DNA of 64,000 nucleotides. It comes from Lewinellaceae bacterium. Its GTDB lineage: Bacteria > Bacteroidota > Bacteroidia > Chitinophagales > Saprospiraceae. The notes below the pieces were generated by a model. The model saw only the letters and a list, made by a program, of their open reading frames with translations. It ran no database searches and was not told the DNA's origin. Shown one piece after another: positions 26,465-36,754 of the stretch. The stretch's first letter is position 1. Each line of letters begins with the position of its first letter. The stretch covers positions 372,001 through 436,000 of the forward strand of contig JACJYK010000001.1 of assembly GCA_020636135.1 (NCBI GenBank). Reading direction: 5' to 3'. Made by a program: the position numbers and the translations under genes.

Positions 26465-26507
26465 AATAATTAAACCGGCCCGTCCAAATCAGCTTCAGAC
26501 GGGCCGG
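26465..26507 (-). terminator. Intrinsic terminator of the giant HYR gene
   Basis: CCGGCCCGTC (26475-26484) and GACGGGCCGG (26498-26507) form a perfect 10-bp stem with a 13-base loop. On the minus strand it is followed by TTTAATTATT, about 30 bases after the stop codon of the HYR protein gene. Confidence 0.8.
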
Positions 26508-26537
26508 AAATACAACTTTTTAGGGACAAAAATGCCC

Positions 26538-29500
26538 TTAGTTTACTTTGAGTATTTTCGTGTTTATGCTGAGATCGCCACTGTTCATCTGGATGAAGTA
26601 CATACCAGGTTTCAGTTGTTTCAGATCCAGGGTTTTCGTTTGTACACCTCGAATACCTTCGAAATCCGTCTGATAATGTGATTTCCCATAGGCGTCGAAT
26701 ACCTCCAGGTGGACTTCCCGTTTCTGATCCAGGTTAATCTGCAGAACACTGGTTTCCGTAGCCGGGTTTGGATAAGCAACCATGCTGCAAGGTACATGAC
26801 GGCGATTCATGGTCACAATGTCAGTACTCATCGGTACATCGTAGGTTCCATAGCGCATGATCTTGCGGCAATTGTTGAACGTTTCATTGACCATATGCAA
26901 TGCACGGGTCAGATCCTGGTAAGAGATCTGGACCGTTTGACCAGCTAGCGCACGATTGCCCAAATCAAGAATTTCCTGTGCTGTGATCGGCCAATGATCC
27001 AGTTCATTGCTGATGGATTCAGGCAGGCACAGGGTATCCAATGTATTGGGCAGGACCGAGAAAGGGTGATCCTGGCTGCAGTCTGCGGCCTGAGCGGTGA
27101 TTACGCAATAATCAAAGAAAGCCACGTGTGGCAATAATGTGTCCAGGCGCATATTCATAGACAATGTGAGTGCCTCATTTGCCAGCGCATTGGCACTGGA
27201 TTTGACTTGTTGCAGCTGGATCGTTGAAGCGAAACAGTCGCTGTTGAAGCTGCCATCACCGGGTAACAACGCCTGTGGTTCGCCTTGCATGGACAGGAGT
27301 GCATACAGGCAATTGTAATGATCCCAGTCTACCGTAAAGGAACGCTCACCTTCCACACCGATGGTAATGGGTCCCGGCTTGAAGATGTTTTCCAGCCAGT
27401 AATACATCGAGGACATATCGCAGAACATACCATTGTACATCGAGTACATCCGGCTATCTACGGCACAGGCTTCCCAATTGGTACAGTTGGCGTAATATTC
27501 ACAATAGGAGCCACATCCGGTGGCATCGGTAACCATCAGTCCGATGCGGGCGGAACTCAGATTGGAGCGCAGGAAGACTTCCTCCTGGTCGTTTGGGCCT
27601 TCGATTTCCCAGCCTGCGTTGTCGTAAATGGTCCACATGTAGGTGAAAGGACCTTCACCGCCCATGATTTCCGCGCGTAATGATCCTATACCGCCGCAAT
27701 AGAGTGTCTGTCCCGGACGGATGGTGCACATCGGAGGCATGTAATCGATGCAGACATCCTGTACGAAATTGGCTACGTTTCCGCACTGGTCAGCAGCCGT
27801 ATAAGCCAGTTCAAATTTACTGTTGAAACAATCGTACGTTACCACAGGTTCGGGTGAGACGATGGTTTGACCGGTACATTCATCGTAGAATGTCAGCGAT
27901 GGGAATTTGGTATCCAGCGCCTGGGTATAGGTCATGGATTGATCACACAGATTCACTGGTACTCCGGCCAGTATCGGCGCTTGATTATCCTGCACTGAAA
28001 TGACCTGAATATGCTTTGATGTGTTGCCGCACGCATCATAGGCAGTCCAGGTCCTGGTGATCCTGCTGATGATGGGACAGCCATTCAGTGGTTGTTCGGA
28101 CTCCATCAATTCGGTATAGGGTTCACTACAGTTGTCCGTGGCGTCAAGCCGTGGCGCTTCAGGTACCGCGCCGCAACTTACCGTGATGTCCGCAGGAAGA
28201 GTGCCGACAAATGCCGGAGACTGATGGTCATAAATGGTGACTTGTTGGTCGCAGCTGTCCTGATTACCACAGGCATCGGTCGCTGTATAACGTATGATAA
28301 CTGTACCAGTACCTGAGCAACCGTCAAATTCGCCAATCTGTTTCATCGTTACGACCGGATTGGCGTCACAATTGTCCTCCACATCAGGGTCCGTAGGAAC
28401 AAATGAAACATCACAACTGATGCTGACGTTGGCAGGACAGACCAATACAGGTGGCGTATCATCGTAGATTTCAATGATTTGATCACAACTTGAACTGTTT
28501 CCTGCGCAGTCAGCGACCGACCAGGTACGGGTTATGATCCCCACACCGCAAGCATTCAGATCTTCAGAATCACTCTTGGTGGGTGATAATGAAAGTGTGC
28601 AATTGTCCGAAACAGTTGGCTGACCCGCATCCTGGAGGGAACACTCAAAGCGTGCACTTACCGGACAAGTGATGACGGGCTTGGTGGTATCCTGGATAGT
28701 AATGGTCTGCACGCAGGAAGCTGAATTCGCATTGCAGTCCACGGCTGTCCAGGTTCTGGATATCGTCCCGAGTCCACAAGGATCCAGTGATGGATCATCC
28801 GATGGTTCAAGGAGCTGAACGGTCAGGCCACAATTGTCTGAGGTTGTAGGCTCACCGGCATCTCCGACCTGGCAATTAAAGGTAATCGCTTCCGGACAGG
28901 TTATGGTAGGCGCGATCGCATCCTGAACCACAATGGTTCGGGTACAAACTGCACTGTTTCCGGCACAGTCGGTCGCTTTAAAATTGATCCGGATAGTCCC
29001 AATACCACATTTATCCAGAGACTCCTGGGGAGATCCATCCGGTCCTACGGTAGGGAATAGAGTACAATTGTCCGAGGCCGTAGCAATGCCCACATTGTTG
29101 GGATTAAAACTGCTGGCACAATCAATTGTCGTATTGGAAGGGCAGGTGATGGTGGGTGCCGTGGTATCCTGAATGGTGATCGTCTGGGTACAGCTGGACG
29201 TATTGCCGGTACAATCCATTGCCGTCCAGGTGCGCCGGATGGTTCCCAGGCCACAGTTATCCAGCAATGGACTGTCGGTAGATCCTATACTTATTTCCGC
29301 ATCCGGAGTGCAATTATCGGTTGCATTCGCCGAACCGGCACTTCCGATCTGACAATTAAAGGTGGCGTTTGCCGGGCAGGTGATGACCGGAGCGGTGTTA
29401 TCCCGCAGGGTTATCGTTTGAATGCAGGTCGATGAGTTGCTGTTGCAGTCCACGGCTTTCCAGGTCCTCTGTACAGACCCCAGACCACAGCCGTCGAGTG

Positions 29501-32500
29501 AATTGACGTCGGTAGAGGAGATGGTAATGGCGTCGGATGCCGTACAATTATCGGTTGCGGTGGCTGTCCCGGCATTTCCTTCTGAACAATCGAAGGTCAC
29601 ATTGGACGGGCAGGTGATGACCGGAGCGGTGTTATCCCGCAGGGTTATTGTTTGGATGCAGGTCGATGAGTTGCTGTTGCAGTCCACGGCTTTCCAGGTC
29701 CGCTGTACAAATCCCAGGCCACAGCCGTCGAGTGAATTGACGTCGGTAGAGGAGATGGTAATGGCGTTGGTTGCCGTACAATTATCGGTTGCGGTGGCTG
29801 TCCCGGCATTTCCTTCTGAACAATCGAAGGTCACATTGGACGGGCAGGTGATGACCGGAGCGGTGTTATCCCGCAGGGTTATCGTTTGGATGCAGGTCGA
29901 TGAGTTGCTGTTGCAGTCCACAGCTTTCCAGGTCCTCTGTACAGACCCCAGACCACAGCCGTCGAGTGAATTGACGTCGGTAGAGGAGATGGTAATGGCG
30001 TCGGTTGCCGTACAATTATCGGTTGCGGTGGCTGTCCCGGCATTGCCTTCTGAACAATCGAAGGTCACATTGGACGGGCAGGTGATAAGCGGAGCGGTGT
30101 TATCCAGCAGAGTTATCGTTTGGATGCAGGTCGATGAGTTGTTGTTGCAGTCCACCGCTTTCCAGGTCCTCTGTACAGACCCCAGGCCACAAGCATCCAG
30201 TGAATTGACGTCGGAAGAGGAGATGGTAATGGCGTCGCTTGCCGTACAATTATCGGTTGCGGTGGCTGTCCCAGCATTTCCTTCTGAACAATCGAAGGTC
30301 ACATTGGATGGGCAGGTGATGAGCGGAGCGGTGTTATCCAGCAGAGTTATCGTTTGGATGCAGGTCGATGAGTTGTTGTTGCAGTCCACCGCTTTCCAGG
30401 TCCTCTGTACAGACCCCAGGCCACAGGCATCCAGTGAGTTGACGTCGGAAGAGGAAATGGAAATGGCGTCGGTTGCCGTACAATTATCGGTCGAGGTGGC
30501 TGTCCCGGCATTGCCTTCCGAACAATCGAAGGTTACATTGGATGGGCAGGTGATGATCGGAGCGGTGTTATCCAGCAGAGTTATCGTTTGGATGCAGGTC
30601 GATGAGTTGTTGTTGCAGTCCACCGCTTTCCAGGTCCTCTGTACAGACCCCAGGCCACAGGCATCCAGTGAGTTGACGTCGGAAGAGGAAATGGAAATGG
30701 CGTCGGTTGCCGTACAATTATCGGTCGAGGTGGCTGTCCCGGCATTGCCTTCCGAACAATCGAAGGTTACATTGGATGGGCAGGTGATGATCGGAGCGGT
30801 GTTATCCCGCAGAGTTATCGTTTGGATGCAGGTCGATGAGTTGTTGTTGCAGTCCACAGCTTTCCAGGTCCGCTGTACAGACCCCAGGCCACAGCCGTCG
30901 AGTGAATTGACGTCGGAAGAGGAGATGGTAATGGCGTCGGATGCCGTACAATTATCGGTTGCGGTGGCTGTCCCGGCATTGCCTTCTGAACAATCGAAGG
31001 TCACATTGGACGGGCAGGTGATGACCGGAGCGGTGTTATCCAGCAGGGTTATCGTTTGGATGCAGGTCGATGAGTTGTTGTTGCAGTCCACGGCTTTCCA
31101 GGTCCTCTGTACAGACCCAAGACCACAGCCGTCGAGTGAATTGACGTCTAAGGAGGAGATGGTAATGGCGTCGGTTGCCGTACAATTATCGGTCGCGGTA
31201 GCTGTCCCGGCATTGCCTTCTGAACAATCGAAGGTTACATTGGATGGGCAGGTGATTAGCGGAGCGGTGTTATCCAGCAGGGTTATCGTTTGGATGCAGG
31301 TCGATGAGTTGTTGTTGCAGTCCACCGCTTTCCAGGTCCTCTGTACAGACCCCAGGCCACAGGCATCCAGTGAATTGACGTCGGAAGAGGAGATGGTAAT
31401 GGCGTCGGATGCCGTACAATTATCGGTTGCGGTGGCTGTCCCGGCATTGCCTTCCGAACAATCGAAGGTTACATTGGATGGGCAGGTGATGAGCGGAGCG
31501 GTTTGGTCATTGATCACAATGGTTTGCGTTGCAATGTTAGTATTGCCGCATGCATCCGTGGCCTTGAAGGTTCTGATTACGGTGCCGGAGCAATCCGAGC
31601 CGGTTAAAGGACCGTCGCTGCAAGTAATGACGGGGACGGAACAATTGTCCGAGGCGGTAGCGCTGGTGGGATTGCATGTCGGTATGTCTGCGGAACATTG
31701 GACCGTTATATTTGCAGGGGCCGTGATGGCAGGTAATTCATTGTCTACGATCTGTATGGTTCGCTGCAGGTAAAGGATGTTTCCGCATCCATCTGTTCCT
31801 GACCAGGTTTCGAGATAGGTGCCGCAAGGTCCGTTAACACCTACTGTGATCACAGAAGTGATCGACCCGGAGATCAGGCAAGGTGTACTTTGTGCGTTCG
31901 AATAGGCTAAATTGGTCGCGGCTGGTGGCGCCTGGGAGCAATCCAATGTAATATCTGTTGGTGTGCTGACAAATGAAGGCGCCGGAGCTTTGGATACGGT
32001 TATCAACCGGGAATGGATCACATCAGGCCTTCCGCAGGGGTCCAGCAGCGTCCAGGTTTCCGTATAAGACCCGCCACACTGGTCGTGGCTGCCGAGGACG
32101 GTGCTGAGCACATTCCCTTTAATGGAACAGGTACCAGTCTGATTATTGTCATAGTTAATGGTGCTGGGAGACGGAGCAGCACCACAATCAATGGTGATGT
32201 CCGAAGGTCTGCTCGTAAAGTCGGCGGGAGGTGCAGGCAGGATTGTGATGGTTTGGGTGCATTGATCGCTGTTGGAAGATTCATCATTTACCGTCCAGGT
32301 CCGGGTGATGGTTTGTGCACACGGTACAACACCGGCGGTCTGATCGGAATTGGTTATGGTGTTCGTTCCGCATCCGTTGGTAGCGGTTGCTGTTCCGGTA
32401 GAAGCAGGATCGGTTGAGGCACCACAATCGATGGTTACATCAGAAGGACATGAGATGACCGGCGGTTGGCAGCATAAGTTAAGGTCTACTGAATGAGTTA

Positions 32501-33326
32501 CCATTTGGCTGACCGGAGGAACGTCCGAATCGGTCACGGTTAAGGTGACATTGTATGCGGCAACTGCGGGATAGGTATGGGTGGGATTAGCCTCAGTTGA
32601 GGTTGTACCATCACCGAATTGCCACAGATAATGTAAATCACCCATTCCGCCCGTTGTCATATCGGTAAAATCTACCGAATGCAATGTGGTACCACAGGCG
32701 GATGAAAAATCCGGCACCAGTGGTGCATCTACCAGGATATCCATCATATCCCAGCATTGACCATTAGGATAGTTCGTACAGGCTGTCGAATTACTACAGG
32801 TTGCACTTGCAGCAGTTCTCCAGGCAACGATAACATTACCCAGCTGGATCAGATTGCCGCAAGTCCAGTTGATCATACCCGCGTCGATGGTTACGGTTGC
32901 GCCGTTTAGCGGTAATGGTCCGTTATAACAAAAGAGCACATCTGTTCCGGAATCCGATCCATTGATGTAAAGGTCGGCTCCAAAGCGTACGGCTGCTCTG
33001 GTTCCACTACTCGTATTGGTGATCACAATGTAAATGTGCGCTGCCACGGTCGTTCCCAGGGTGCAGGGTTCGATAGGCACTCCGTTGGCGTCACCAACAT
33101 AAACTTCTGTAACCGATACATCATTCGCATTACAGGATGTTCCGCACTCACGGATGTCGGTAATCGCCAGGTCAGCCATCGCAATGGCACGTGGTGCTGT
33201 TTTTGTAGCATTTAAATTCGAAGAAAGGGAATGAGGATAGGTTGTTGGGTTATTCTTTACTCTTTCAGGCGTTATCAGGAGTCCAAGGCATAACACAACT
33301 ACCGCAAGTGTGTACACTTTACGCAT
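26538..33326 (-). CDS. Giant secreted HYR/PKD repeat protein with type IX secretion sorting domain
   Basis: This 2262-residue protein begins with a signal peptide (RKVYTLAVVVLCLGLLI). An N-terminal region of about 200 residues is followed by one PKD domain (YLWQFGDGTTSTEANPTHTY). About 20 HYR-like immunoglobulin-fold domains come next, each with a paired-cysteine pattern and ITCPSNVTFDC-type start. Nine central units of 78 residues are nearly identical. A variable region and a C-terminal type A sorting domain (VAYPNPATETSVLQINL to KILKVN) end it. It is exported by Sec and passed through the type IX system to the cell surface. A role in adhesion or matrix binding is inferred from the domain type. 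Confidence 0.93.
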   Translation of the reverse strand: MRKVYTLAVVVLCLGLLITPERVKNNPTTYPHSLSSNLNATKTAPRAIAMADLAITDIRECGTSCNANDVSVTEVYVGDANGVPIEPCTLGTTVAAHIYIVITNTSSGTRAAVRFGADLYINGSDSGTDVLFCYNGPLPLNGATVTIDAGMINWTCGNLIQLGNVIVAWRTAASATCSNSTACTNYPNGQCWDMMDILVDAPLVPDFSSACGTTLHSVDFTDMTTGGMGDLHYLWQFGDGTTSTEANPTHTYPAVAAYNVTLTVTDSDVPPVSQMVTHSVDLNLCCQPPVISCPSDVTIDCGASTDPASTGTATATNGCGTNTITNSDQTAGVVPCAQTITRTWTVNDESSNSDQCTQTITILPAPPADFTSRPSDITIDCGAAPSPSTINYDNNQTGTCSIKGNVLSTVLGSHDQCGGSYTETWTLLDPCGRPDVIHSRLITVSKAPAPSFVSTPTDITLDCSQAPPAATNLAYSNAQSTPCLISGSITSVITVGVNGPCGTYLETWSGTDGCGNILYLQRTIQIVDNELPAITAPANITVQCSADIPTCNPTSATASDNCSVPVITCSDGPLTGSDCSGTVIRTFKATDACGNTNIATQTIVINDQTAPLITCPSNVTFDCSEGNAGTATATDNCTASDAITISSSDVNSLDACGLGSVQRTWKAVDCNNNSSTCIQTITLLDNTAPLITCPSNVTFDCSEGNAGTATATDNCTATDAITISSLDVNSLDGCGLGSVQRTWKAVDCNNNSSTCIQTITLLDNTAPVITCPSNVTFDCSEGNAGTATATDNCTASDAITISSSDVNSLDGCGLGSVQRTWKAVDCNNNSSTCIQTITLRDNTAPIITCPSNVTFDCSEGNAGTATSTDNCTATDAISISSSDVNSLDACGLGSVQRTWKAVDCNNNSSTCIQTITLLDNTAPIITCPSNVTFDCSEGNAGTATSTDNCTATDAISISSSDVNSLDACGLGSVQRTWKAVDCNNNSSTCIQTITLLDNTAPLITCPSNVTFDCSEGNAGTATATDNCTASDAITISSSDVNSLDACGLGSVQRTWKAVDCNNNSSTCIQTITLLDNTAPLITCPSNVTFDCSEGNAGTATATDNCTATDAITISSTDVNSLDGCGLGSVQRTWKAVDCNSNSSTCIQTITLRDNTAPVITCPSNVTFDCSEGNAGTATATDNCTATNAITISSTDVNSLDGCGLGFVQRTWKAVDCNSNSSTCIQTITLRDNTAPVITCPSNVTFDCSEGNAGTATATDNCTASDAITISSTDVNSLDGCGLGSVQRTWKAVDCNSNSSTCIQTITLRDNTAPVITCPANATFNCQIGSAGSANATDNCTPDAEISIGSTDSPLLDNCGLGTIRRTWTAMDCTGNTSSCTQTITIQDTTAPTITCPSNTTIDCASSFNPNNVGIATASDNCTLFPTVGPDGSPQESLDKCGIGTIRINFKATDCAGNSAVCTRTIVVQDAIAPTITCPEAITFNCQVGDAGEPTTSDNCGLTVQLLEPSDDPSLDPCGLGTISRTWTAVDCNANSASCVQTITIQDTTKPVITCPVSARFECSLQDAGQPTVSDNCTLSLSPTKSDSEDLNACGVGIITRTWSVADCAGNSSSCDQIIEIYDDTPPVLVCPANVSISCDVSFVPTDPDVEDNCDANPVVTMKQIGEFDGCSGTGTVIIRYTATDACGNQDSCDQQVTIYDHQSPAFVGTLPADITVSCGAVPEAPRLDATDNCSEPYTELMESEQPLNGCPIISRITRTWTAYDACGNTSKHIQVISVQDNQAPILAGVPVNLCDQSMTYTQALDTKFPSLTFYDECTGQTIVSPEPVVTYDCFNSKFELAYTAADQCGNVANFVQDVCIDYMPPMCTIRPGQTLYCGGIGSLRAEIMGGEGPFTYMWTIYDNAGWEIEGPNDQEEVFLRSNLSSARIGLMVTDATGCGSYCEYYANCTNWEACAVDSRMYSMYNGMFCDMSSMYYWLENIFKPGPITIGVEGERSFTVDWDHYNCLYALLSMQGEPQALLPGDGSFNSDCFASTIQLQQVKSSANALANEALTLSMNMRLDTLLPHVAFFDYCVITAQAADCSQDHPFSVLPNTLDTLCLPESISNELDHWPITAQEILDLGNRALAGQTVQISYQDLTRALHMVNETFNNCRKIMRYGTYDVPMSTDIVTMNRRHVPCSMVAYPNPATETSVLQINLDQKREVHLEVFDAYGKSHYQTDFEGIRGVQTKTLDLKQLKPGMYFIQMNSGDLSINTKILKVN
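29400..31505. repeat. Nine 234-base in-frame tandem repeats coding HYR domains
   Basis: The units are 234 bases (78 codons) long and differ at few positions. Serine/threonine and Asn/Ser substitutions define subgroups: the four toward the protein N-terminus and the three at the other end are most alike within each group. Such homogeneity implies recent duplication or conversion. The opposite strand is open across the array as a by-product. Confidence 0.95.
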
Positions 33327-33717
33327 ACTTGGTTGGTTTAAAAGCTGACTCTTATTTTGATTCGGGTGGATAGACCTTATTGAATCCCAACTTTTTAAAA
33401 GGAATCAAACGTCTCGGACGTCAATCCAACTCTGAGTAACCTTAATAGAGGGCAGAAATTTAGGAAATTTTTGGATTCAATTGTATCCCTCATCGGACGA
33501 ATGAAAGCAATTTTAACTTATCTGGTGGTAATATTATTGAATATTTATATTTCAAGTCATGTTTCGAAAGGAATTGATTTACAGATATTTATAAAGTGTA
33601 AAATAAATGTTTATAGCATATTGAATCAAAGGTGCCGGAGCATCCGGAAATTGATTTGGCGATTTGGCTACCGATTTGCAACCCCTAAAGCCGAAGCAGA
33701 AAAACATTTCCCAGCAT
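33327..33717. other. Intergenic region (391 bases), nothing assigned
   Basis: This AT-rich stretch lies between the end of galE and the start of the giant HYR gene, both minus-strand, so it should hold the promoter of the latter. I found no TAnnTTTG box on the minus strand and no clear hairpin. A short plus-strand frame at 33471-33842 overlaps galE and has no supporting feature. Confidence 0.6.
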
Positions 33718-34755
33718 TCACAAATGCAATGTTTCCCTCGCATATTTTTCCCATGCCCATGCCGACCGGGTCATCTCATCCAGATCACGTTTCGTGTGCC
33801 AGTGCAGCACCTGTGCCGCTTTATCTACATTGGCATAGATAGCAGCAACATCGCCTGGACGGCGGTCCACCAGGCGGTAATTTAAGTTTAAACCCGTGAC
33901 TTTTTCGAAGGATTGAATGACTTGTAATACCGTACTGCCCAATCCGGTGCCCAGGTTGATCACGTCGTAACCAACCGACTGCTTTCCGTCCAGTTGATGT
34001 AGTAACGCGCTTACATGTGCTTCCGCCAGATCCATGACATGAATGTAATCCCGGACGGCGGTGCCATCTGCGGTATCGTAATCACTGCCAAAAACCGCCA
34101 ATTCCTTTCGTATGCCGATAGCGGTCTGGGTGATGTAGGGCATCAGGTTATTGGGTACCCCGATCGGCAGCTCGCCTATCAGGGCCGATGGGTGAGCTCC
34201 TACCGGATTAAAATAGCGCAATGATATGGCCCGCTGTACTTCACCGGCGTGTACGGCGTCCCGGATCATAATCTCATTCATTTGTTTGGTCTGCCCATAG
34301 GGAGAAGCGGCCGGCTGCAATGGAGTCTGCTCGGTGACCGGTAGAACATCAGGCTCTCCATAGACCGTAGCTGACGATGAAAAGATCAGATTGGGTATGT
34401 CGTGCCGGTGCATGGCTTCCAGCACATGAAGCATGGATACCAGATTATTCCGGTAGTACCGGGTCGGTTGGGCCACCGACTCACCGACGGCTTTCAGAGC
34501 CGCAAAATGAATGATACCGACGGCATCGCTGTGGCGGTTGAAACAATCTTTTGTTGCTTCTTCATCACAAAGATCGACAATCTCGAGGAGCGGTTTGCTT
34601 CCGGTGATACGCCTGATACGGTCTACAACTTCTGCAGAACTGTTGACCAGATTGTCCATCAGGACCACCTCAAAGCCTGCTTCCTGAAGGGCTACCGCTG
34701 TATGGGATCCGATGTAGCCGGTACCTCCGGTGGTTATGATTTTACGTTTAGTCAT
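33718..34755 (-). CDS. galE: UDP-glucose 4-epimerase
   Basis: This 345-residue extended SDR has GGTGYIG at residues 10-16 for NAD binding and the catalytic YxxxK as YGQTK in the ASPYGQTK segment, preceded by SSSATVYGEP. Conserved SLRYFNPVGAHPSALIGE and DYIHVMDLAEAH segments mark it as GalE. It interconverts UDP-glucose and UDP-galactose in the cytoplasm. Its start is 7 bases after the stop of the sodium/galactose-type symporter gene, so they form an operon for galactose use or for sugar nucleotide supply. Confidence 0.95.
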   Translation of the reverse strand: MTKRKIITTGGTGYIGSHTAVALQEAGFEVVLMDNLVNSSAEVVDRIRRITGSKPLLEIVDLCDEEATKDCFNRHSDAVGIIHFAALKAVGESVAQPTRYYRNNLVSMLHVLEAMHRHDIPNLIFSSSATVYGEPDVLPVTEQTPLQPAASPYGQTKQMNEIMIRDAVHAGEVQRAISLRYFNPVGAHPSALIGELPIGVPNNLMPYITQTAIGIRKELAVFGSDYDTADGTAVRDYIHVMDLAEAHVSALLHQLDGKQSVGYDVINLGTGLGSTVLQVIQSFEKVTGLNLNYRLVDRRPGDVAAIYANVDKAAQVLHWHTKRDLDEMTRSAWAWEKYARETLHL

Positions 34756-34762
34756 CTGCTGT

Positions 34763-36442
34763 TTACCAGAACAATGCGTACAGGGCGACCAATATGATCA
34801 TAATGATGGTCGCACTGATGTTGAATGCCGGTGCGGTACGGAATAGATTCTTGGTCAGCGGAATGCCCTTCGCATCCGGTTTGCCGCGGTTCTCCAGGAA
34901 ACTCAACAGTAAAATAATGCCGATGGATGCCAGACAGGTTATGAACATTTGATGCATGAAGGGTATGTTCACAAACAAAGCCGCGTCCGACCATCCGTTG
35001 GGTGCCACCTTAAAATAAAGGGCGATCGGTATCGACAGGATGACGCCCCAGATGGCAGCATTGTTGGTCGCACTACGCCAGAACAATCCGGTGAGGAACA
35101 CGGCCAGAATACCGGGACTTACAACACCTGTATATTCCTGGATGAATTGGAATGCCTGGGATAAATTACCCAGAAGGGGAGCAATGATCACCGCAATGAC
35201 CAGAGCAATGGCAGCCGAGATACGACCGGCATTTACGATCTGGCGGTTGGTTGCTTTTTTATTGATGTAATCGACGTAGATGTCCATGGTAAATATAGTA
35301 GCCGTGGAATTCAGCATCGAAGCCAGTGATGAGACAATGGCAGCTGCCAATGCAGCCATGACCAATCCTTTCAGACCTACCGGTACGAAAGATTTGATCA
35401 GCCAGGGCGCAGCGTTGTCGTTAATGATCTGTCCGTTCAGGCCGAGAAAATGCGGATCAACGGATTCCGGAGTTACGGCACCAGAAGCATCGGCATTGAG
35501 AACAAAGGCGATGATACCCGGAATCACCACGATCAGTGGGATCAACAATTTCAGGAAGGCAGCAAATGCAATCCCTTTTTGGGACTCGCGTAAGTCTTTG
35601 GCAGCCAGCGTCCGCTGGATGATGTATTGGTTAAAGCCCCAGTAATACAGGTTCGCAACCCACATCCCGCCGATCAATACGGCGAGTCCGGGAAGGTCCC
35701 ACCACGCATCACGTCCATCCGGGGTGATGATCTCCCCTTTGTCCAGGATCATAGAAAACTTCTCCGGTACTTTTTCCAGCAGGTAACTGAAACCGTGGAA
35801 GATATTTCCGTCCGGAGTGAGCTTGCCCAATGCAATAAAAGTGGTGATAAAGCCACCGATAACCAGCAAAACAACCTGTACCACGTCTGTCCATGCAACC
35901 GCACTAAGGCCTCCCCAGAGGGAATACGCGGCTGCAAAACAAGCCAGCCCGATGACAAAAGGCATCATCATGCTGCCATCCCCGGTACCAACGATGGTAT
36001 CCATGGCCTTCGCACCCAAATAGAGGACCGAGGTCAGATTGACAAAAATAAACAAGGCGATCCAGAATACCGCCAGGATGGTTTTCAGGTTGGTGGAATA
36101 GCGTTTTTCCACAAATTCCGGAATGGTATACAGTTTCTTCTCGATGAAGATCGGCAGGAAGAATTTTCCTACGACCAGCAGGGTGAGGGCCGCCATCCAT
36201 TCGTAGGATGCGATCGCCAGACCGATCGCAAATCCCGAACCGGACATACCGATGAATTGTTCGGCAGAAATATTGGCGGCAATGAGTGAAGCCCCGATCG
36301 CCCACCAGGGCAATGATTTGCCGGCCAGAAAATAATCTTCGGCTCCACGCTCATGACCTTTTTTGGTCCTTGATACATAAAGTCCAATTCCGAGGATGGT
36401 AAGGCAGTAGATGGTGAACACCACAATGTCGGCTGTATGCAT
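34763..36442 (-). CDS. Sodium/sugar cotransporter, vSGLT-like
   Basis: This 559-residue SSS protein with about 14 membrane helices is closely similar to the Vibrio sodium/galactose symporter vSGLT: EDYFLAGKSLPWWAIGASLIAANIS, SAEQFIGMSGSG, YTIPEFVEKR and LKTILAVFWIALFIFVNLTSVLYLG are family segments. Sodium-coupled uptake of galactose or glucose is likely. The following galE gene supports galactose. A 312-base gap with a terminator separates it from the upstream prohibitin gene. Confidence 0.93.
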   Translation of the reverse strand: MHTADIVVFTIYCLTILGIGLYVSRTKKGHERGAEDYFLAGKSLPWWAIGASLIAANISAEQFIGMSGSGFAIGLAIASYEWMAALTLLVVGKFFLPIFIEKKLYTIPEFVEKRYSTNLKTILAVFWIALFIFVNLTSVLYLGAKAMDTIVGTGDGSMMMPFVIGLACFAAAYSLWGGLSAVAWTDVVQVVLLVIGGFITTFIALGKLTPDGNIFHGFSYLLEKVPEKFSMILDKGEIITPDGRDAWWDLPGLAVLIGGMWVANLYYWGFNQYIIQRTLAAKDLRESQKGIAFAAFLKLLIPLIVVIPGIIAFVLNADASGAVTPESVDPHFLGLNGQIINDNAAPWLIKSFVPVGLKGLVMAALAAAIVSSLASMLNSTATIFTMDIYVDYINKKATNRQIVNAGRISAAIALVIAVIIAPLLGNLSQAFQFIQEYTGVVSPGILAVFLTGLFWRSATNNAAIWGVILSIPIALYFKVAPNGWSDAALFVNIPFMHQMFITCLASIGIILLLSFLENRGKPDAKGIPLTKNLFRTAPAFNISATIIMIILVALYALFW

Positions 36443-36540
36443 AATCCATTTGCTTAATAGTCCAAAGCTTGAAATTAATTTAATTTTTCAAACCTCCGGA
36501 CTTCAGACCTCCGTTATTTGTGGATGATCTAAAACAGGTT

Positions 36541-36575
36541 GCCACCAAAAGGAAAACCGGAAGGAACACTTCCGG
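36541..36575 (-). terminator. Intrinsic terminator of the prohibitin gene
   Basis: CCGGAAG (36557-36563) pairs with CTTCCGG (36569-36575) around a five-base loop. On the minus strand it is followed by TTTTCCTTTT. It lies 180 bases beyond the prohibitin stop codon. Confidence 0.55.
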
Positions 36576-36699
36576 CTTTCATTGCTTTTTTCTCCAGTAA
36601 TTACAGGGTTTTACTGCGTCATGCCTGGCGGAATCCGCACCGAGCTGAGGTCCGGAATGGCAAGTTGCATTCCAGGATGCCCGAATAGGAGGTCATTCC

Positions 36700-36748
36700 C
36701 CTTTCTCCCTTCTCCCTTCTCCTTTCCCCTTTCCCCTTTCTCCTTTCT
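36700..36748. repeat. Heptamer tandem repeat, consensus CCYTTYY, seven units
   Basis: Seven exact 7-base pyrimidine units (CCTTTCT, CCCTTCT, CCTTTCC) lie just downstream of the prohibitin gene on its coding strand. They have the same period as the arrays at 16059, 23602 and 40199. Confidence 0.85.
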
Positions 36749-36754
36749 CCCTGC

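Larger units (their letters stand above)
25499..26537. other. Gene-free region of about 1 kb with structured hairpins
   Basis: No believable coding frame lies here; a 64-codon frame at 25645-25839 runs through a terminator stem. The region lies downstream of the giant HYR gene and upstream of the coiled-coil gene, both minus-strand. It contains at least five hairpins, three of which are followed by T-tracts on the minus strand in addition to the terminator of the HYR gene. One or two small minus-strand RNAs are possible. I cannot assign a known RNA family. Confidence 0.6.
36443..36754. other. Intergenic region with terminator and heptamer array
   Basis: These 312 bases between the prohibitin gene and the symporter gene contain the terminator at 36541-36575 and the CCYTTYY heptamer array at 36700-36748. 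Nothing else is recognised. Confidence 0.7.

Noticed and set aside
29400..31505. CRISPR-like regular repeat pattern
   Set aside because: Units are 234 bases without spacers, in frame with a long protein gene, and there are no cas genes.
29422..31773. 783-codon open frame on the plus strand across the HYR repeats
   Set aside because: It is the antisense of the in-frame 234-base repeats; a stop-free unit repeats stop-free. It has no signal peptide, no domain and no promoter, and its periodicity mirrors the minus-strand gene.
33471..33842. 123-codon plus-strand frame
   Set aside because: It overlaps the end of galE on the opposite strand and shows no domain or signal.
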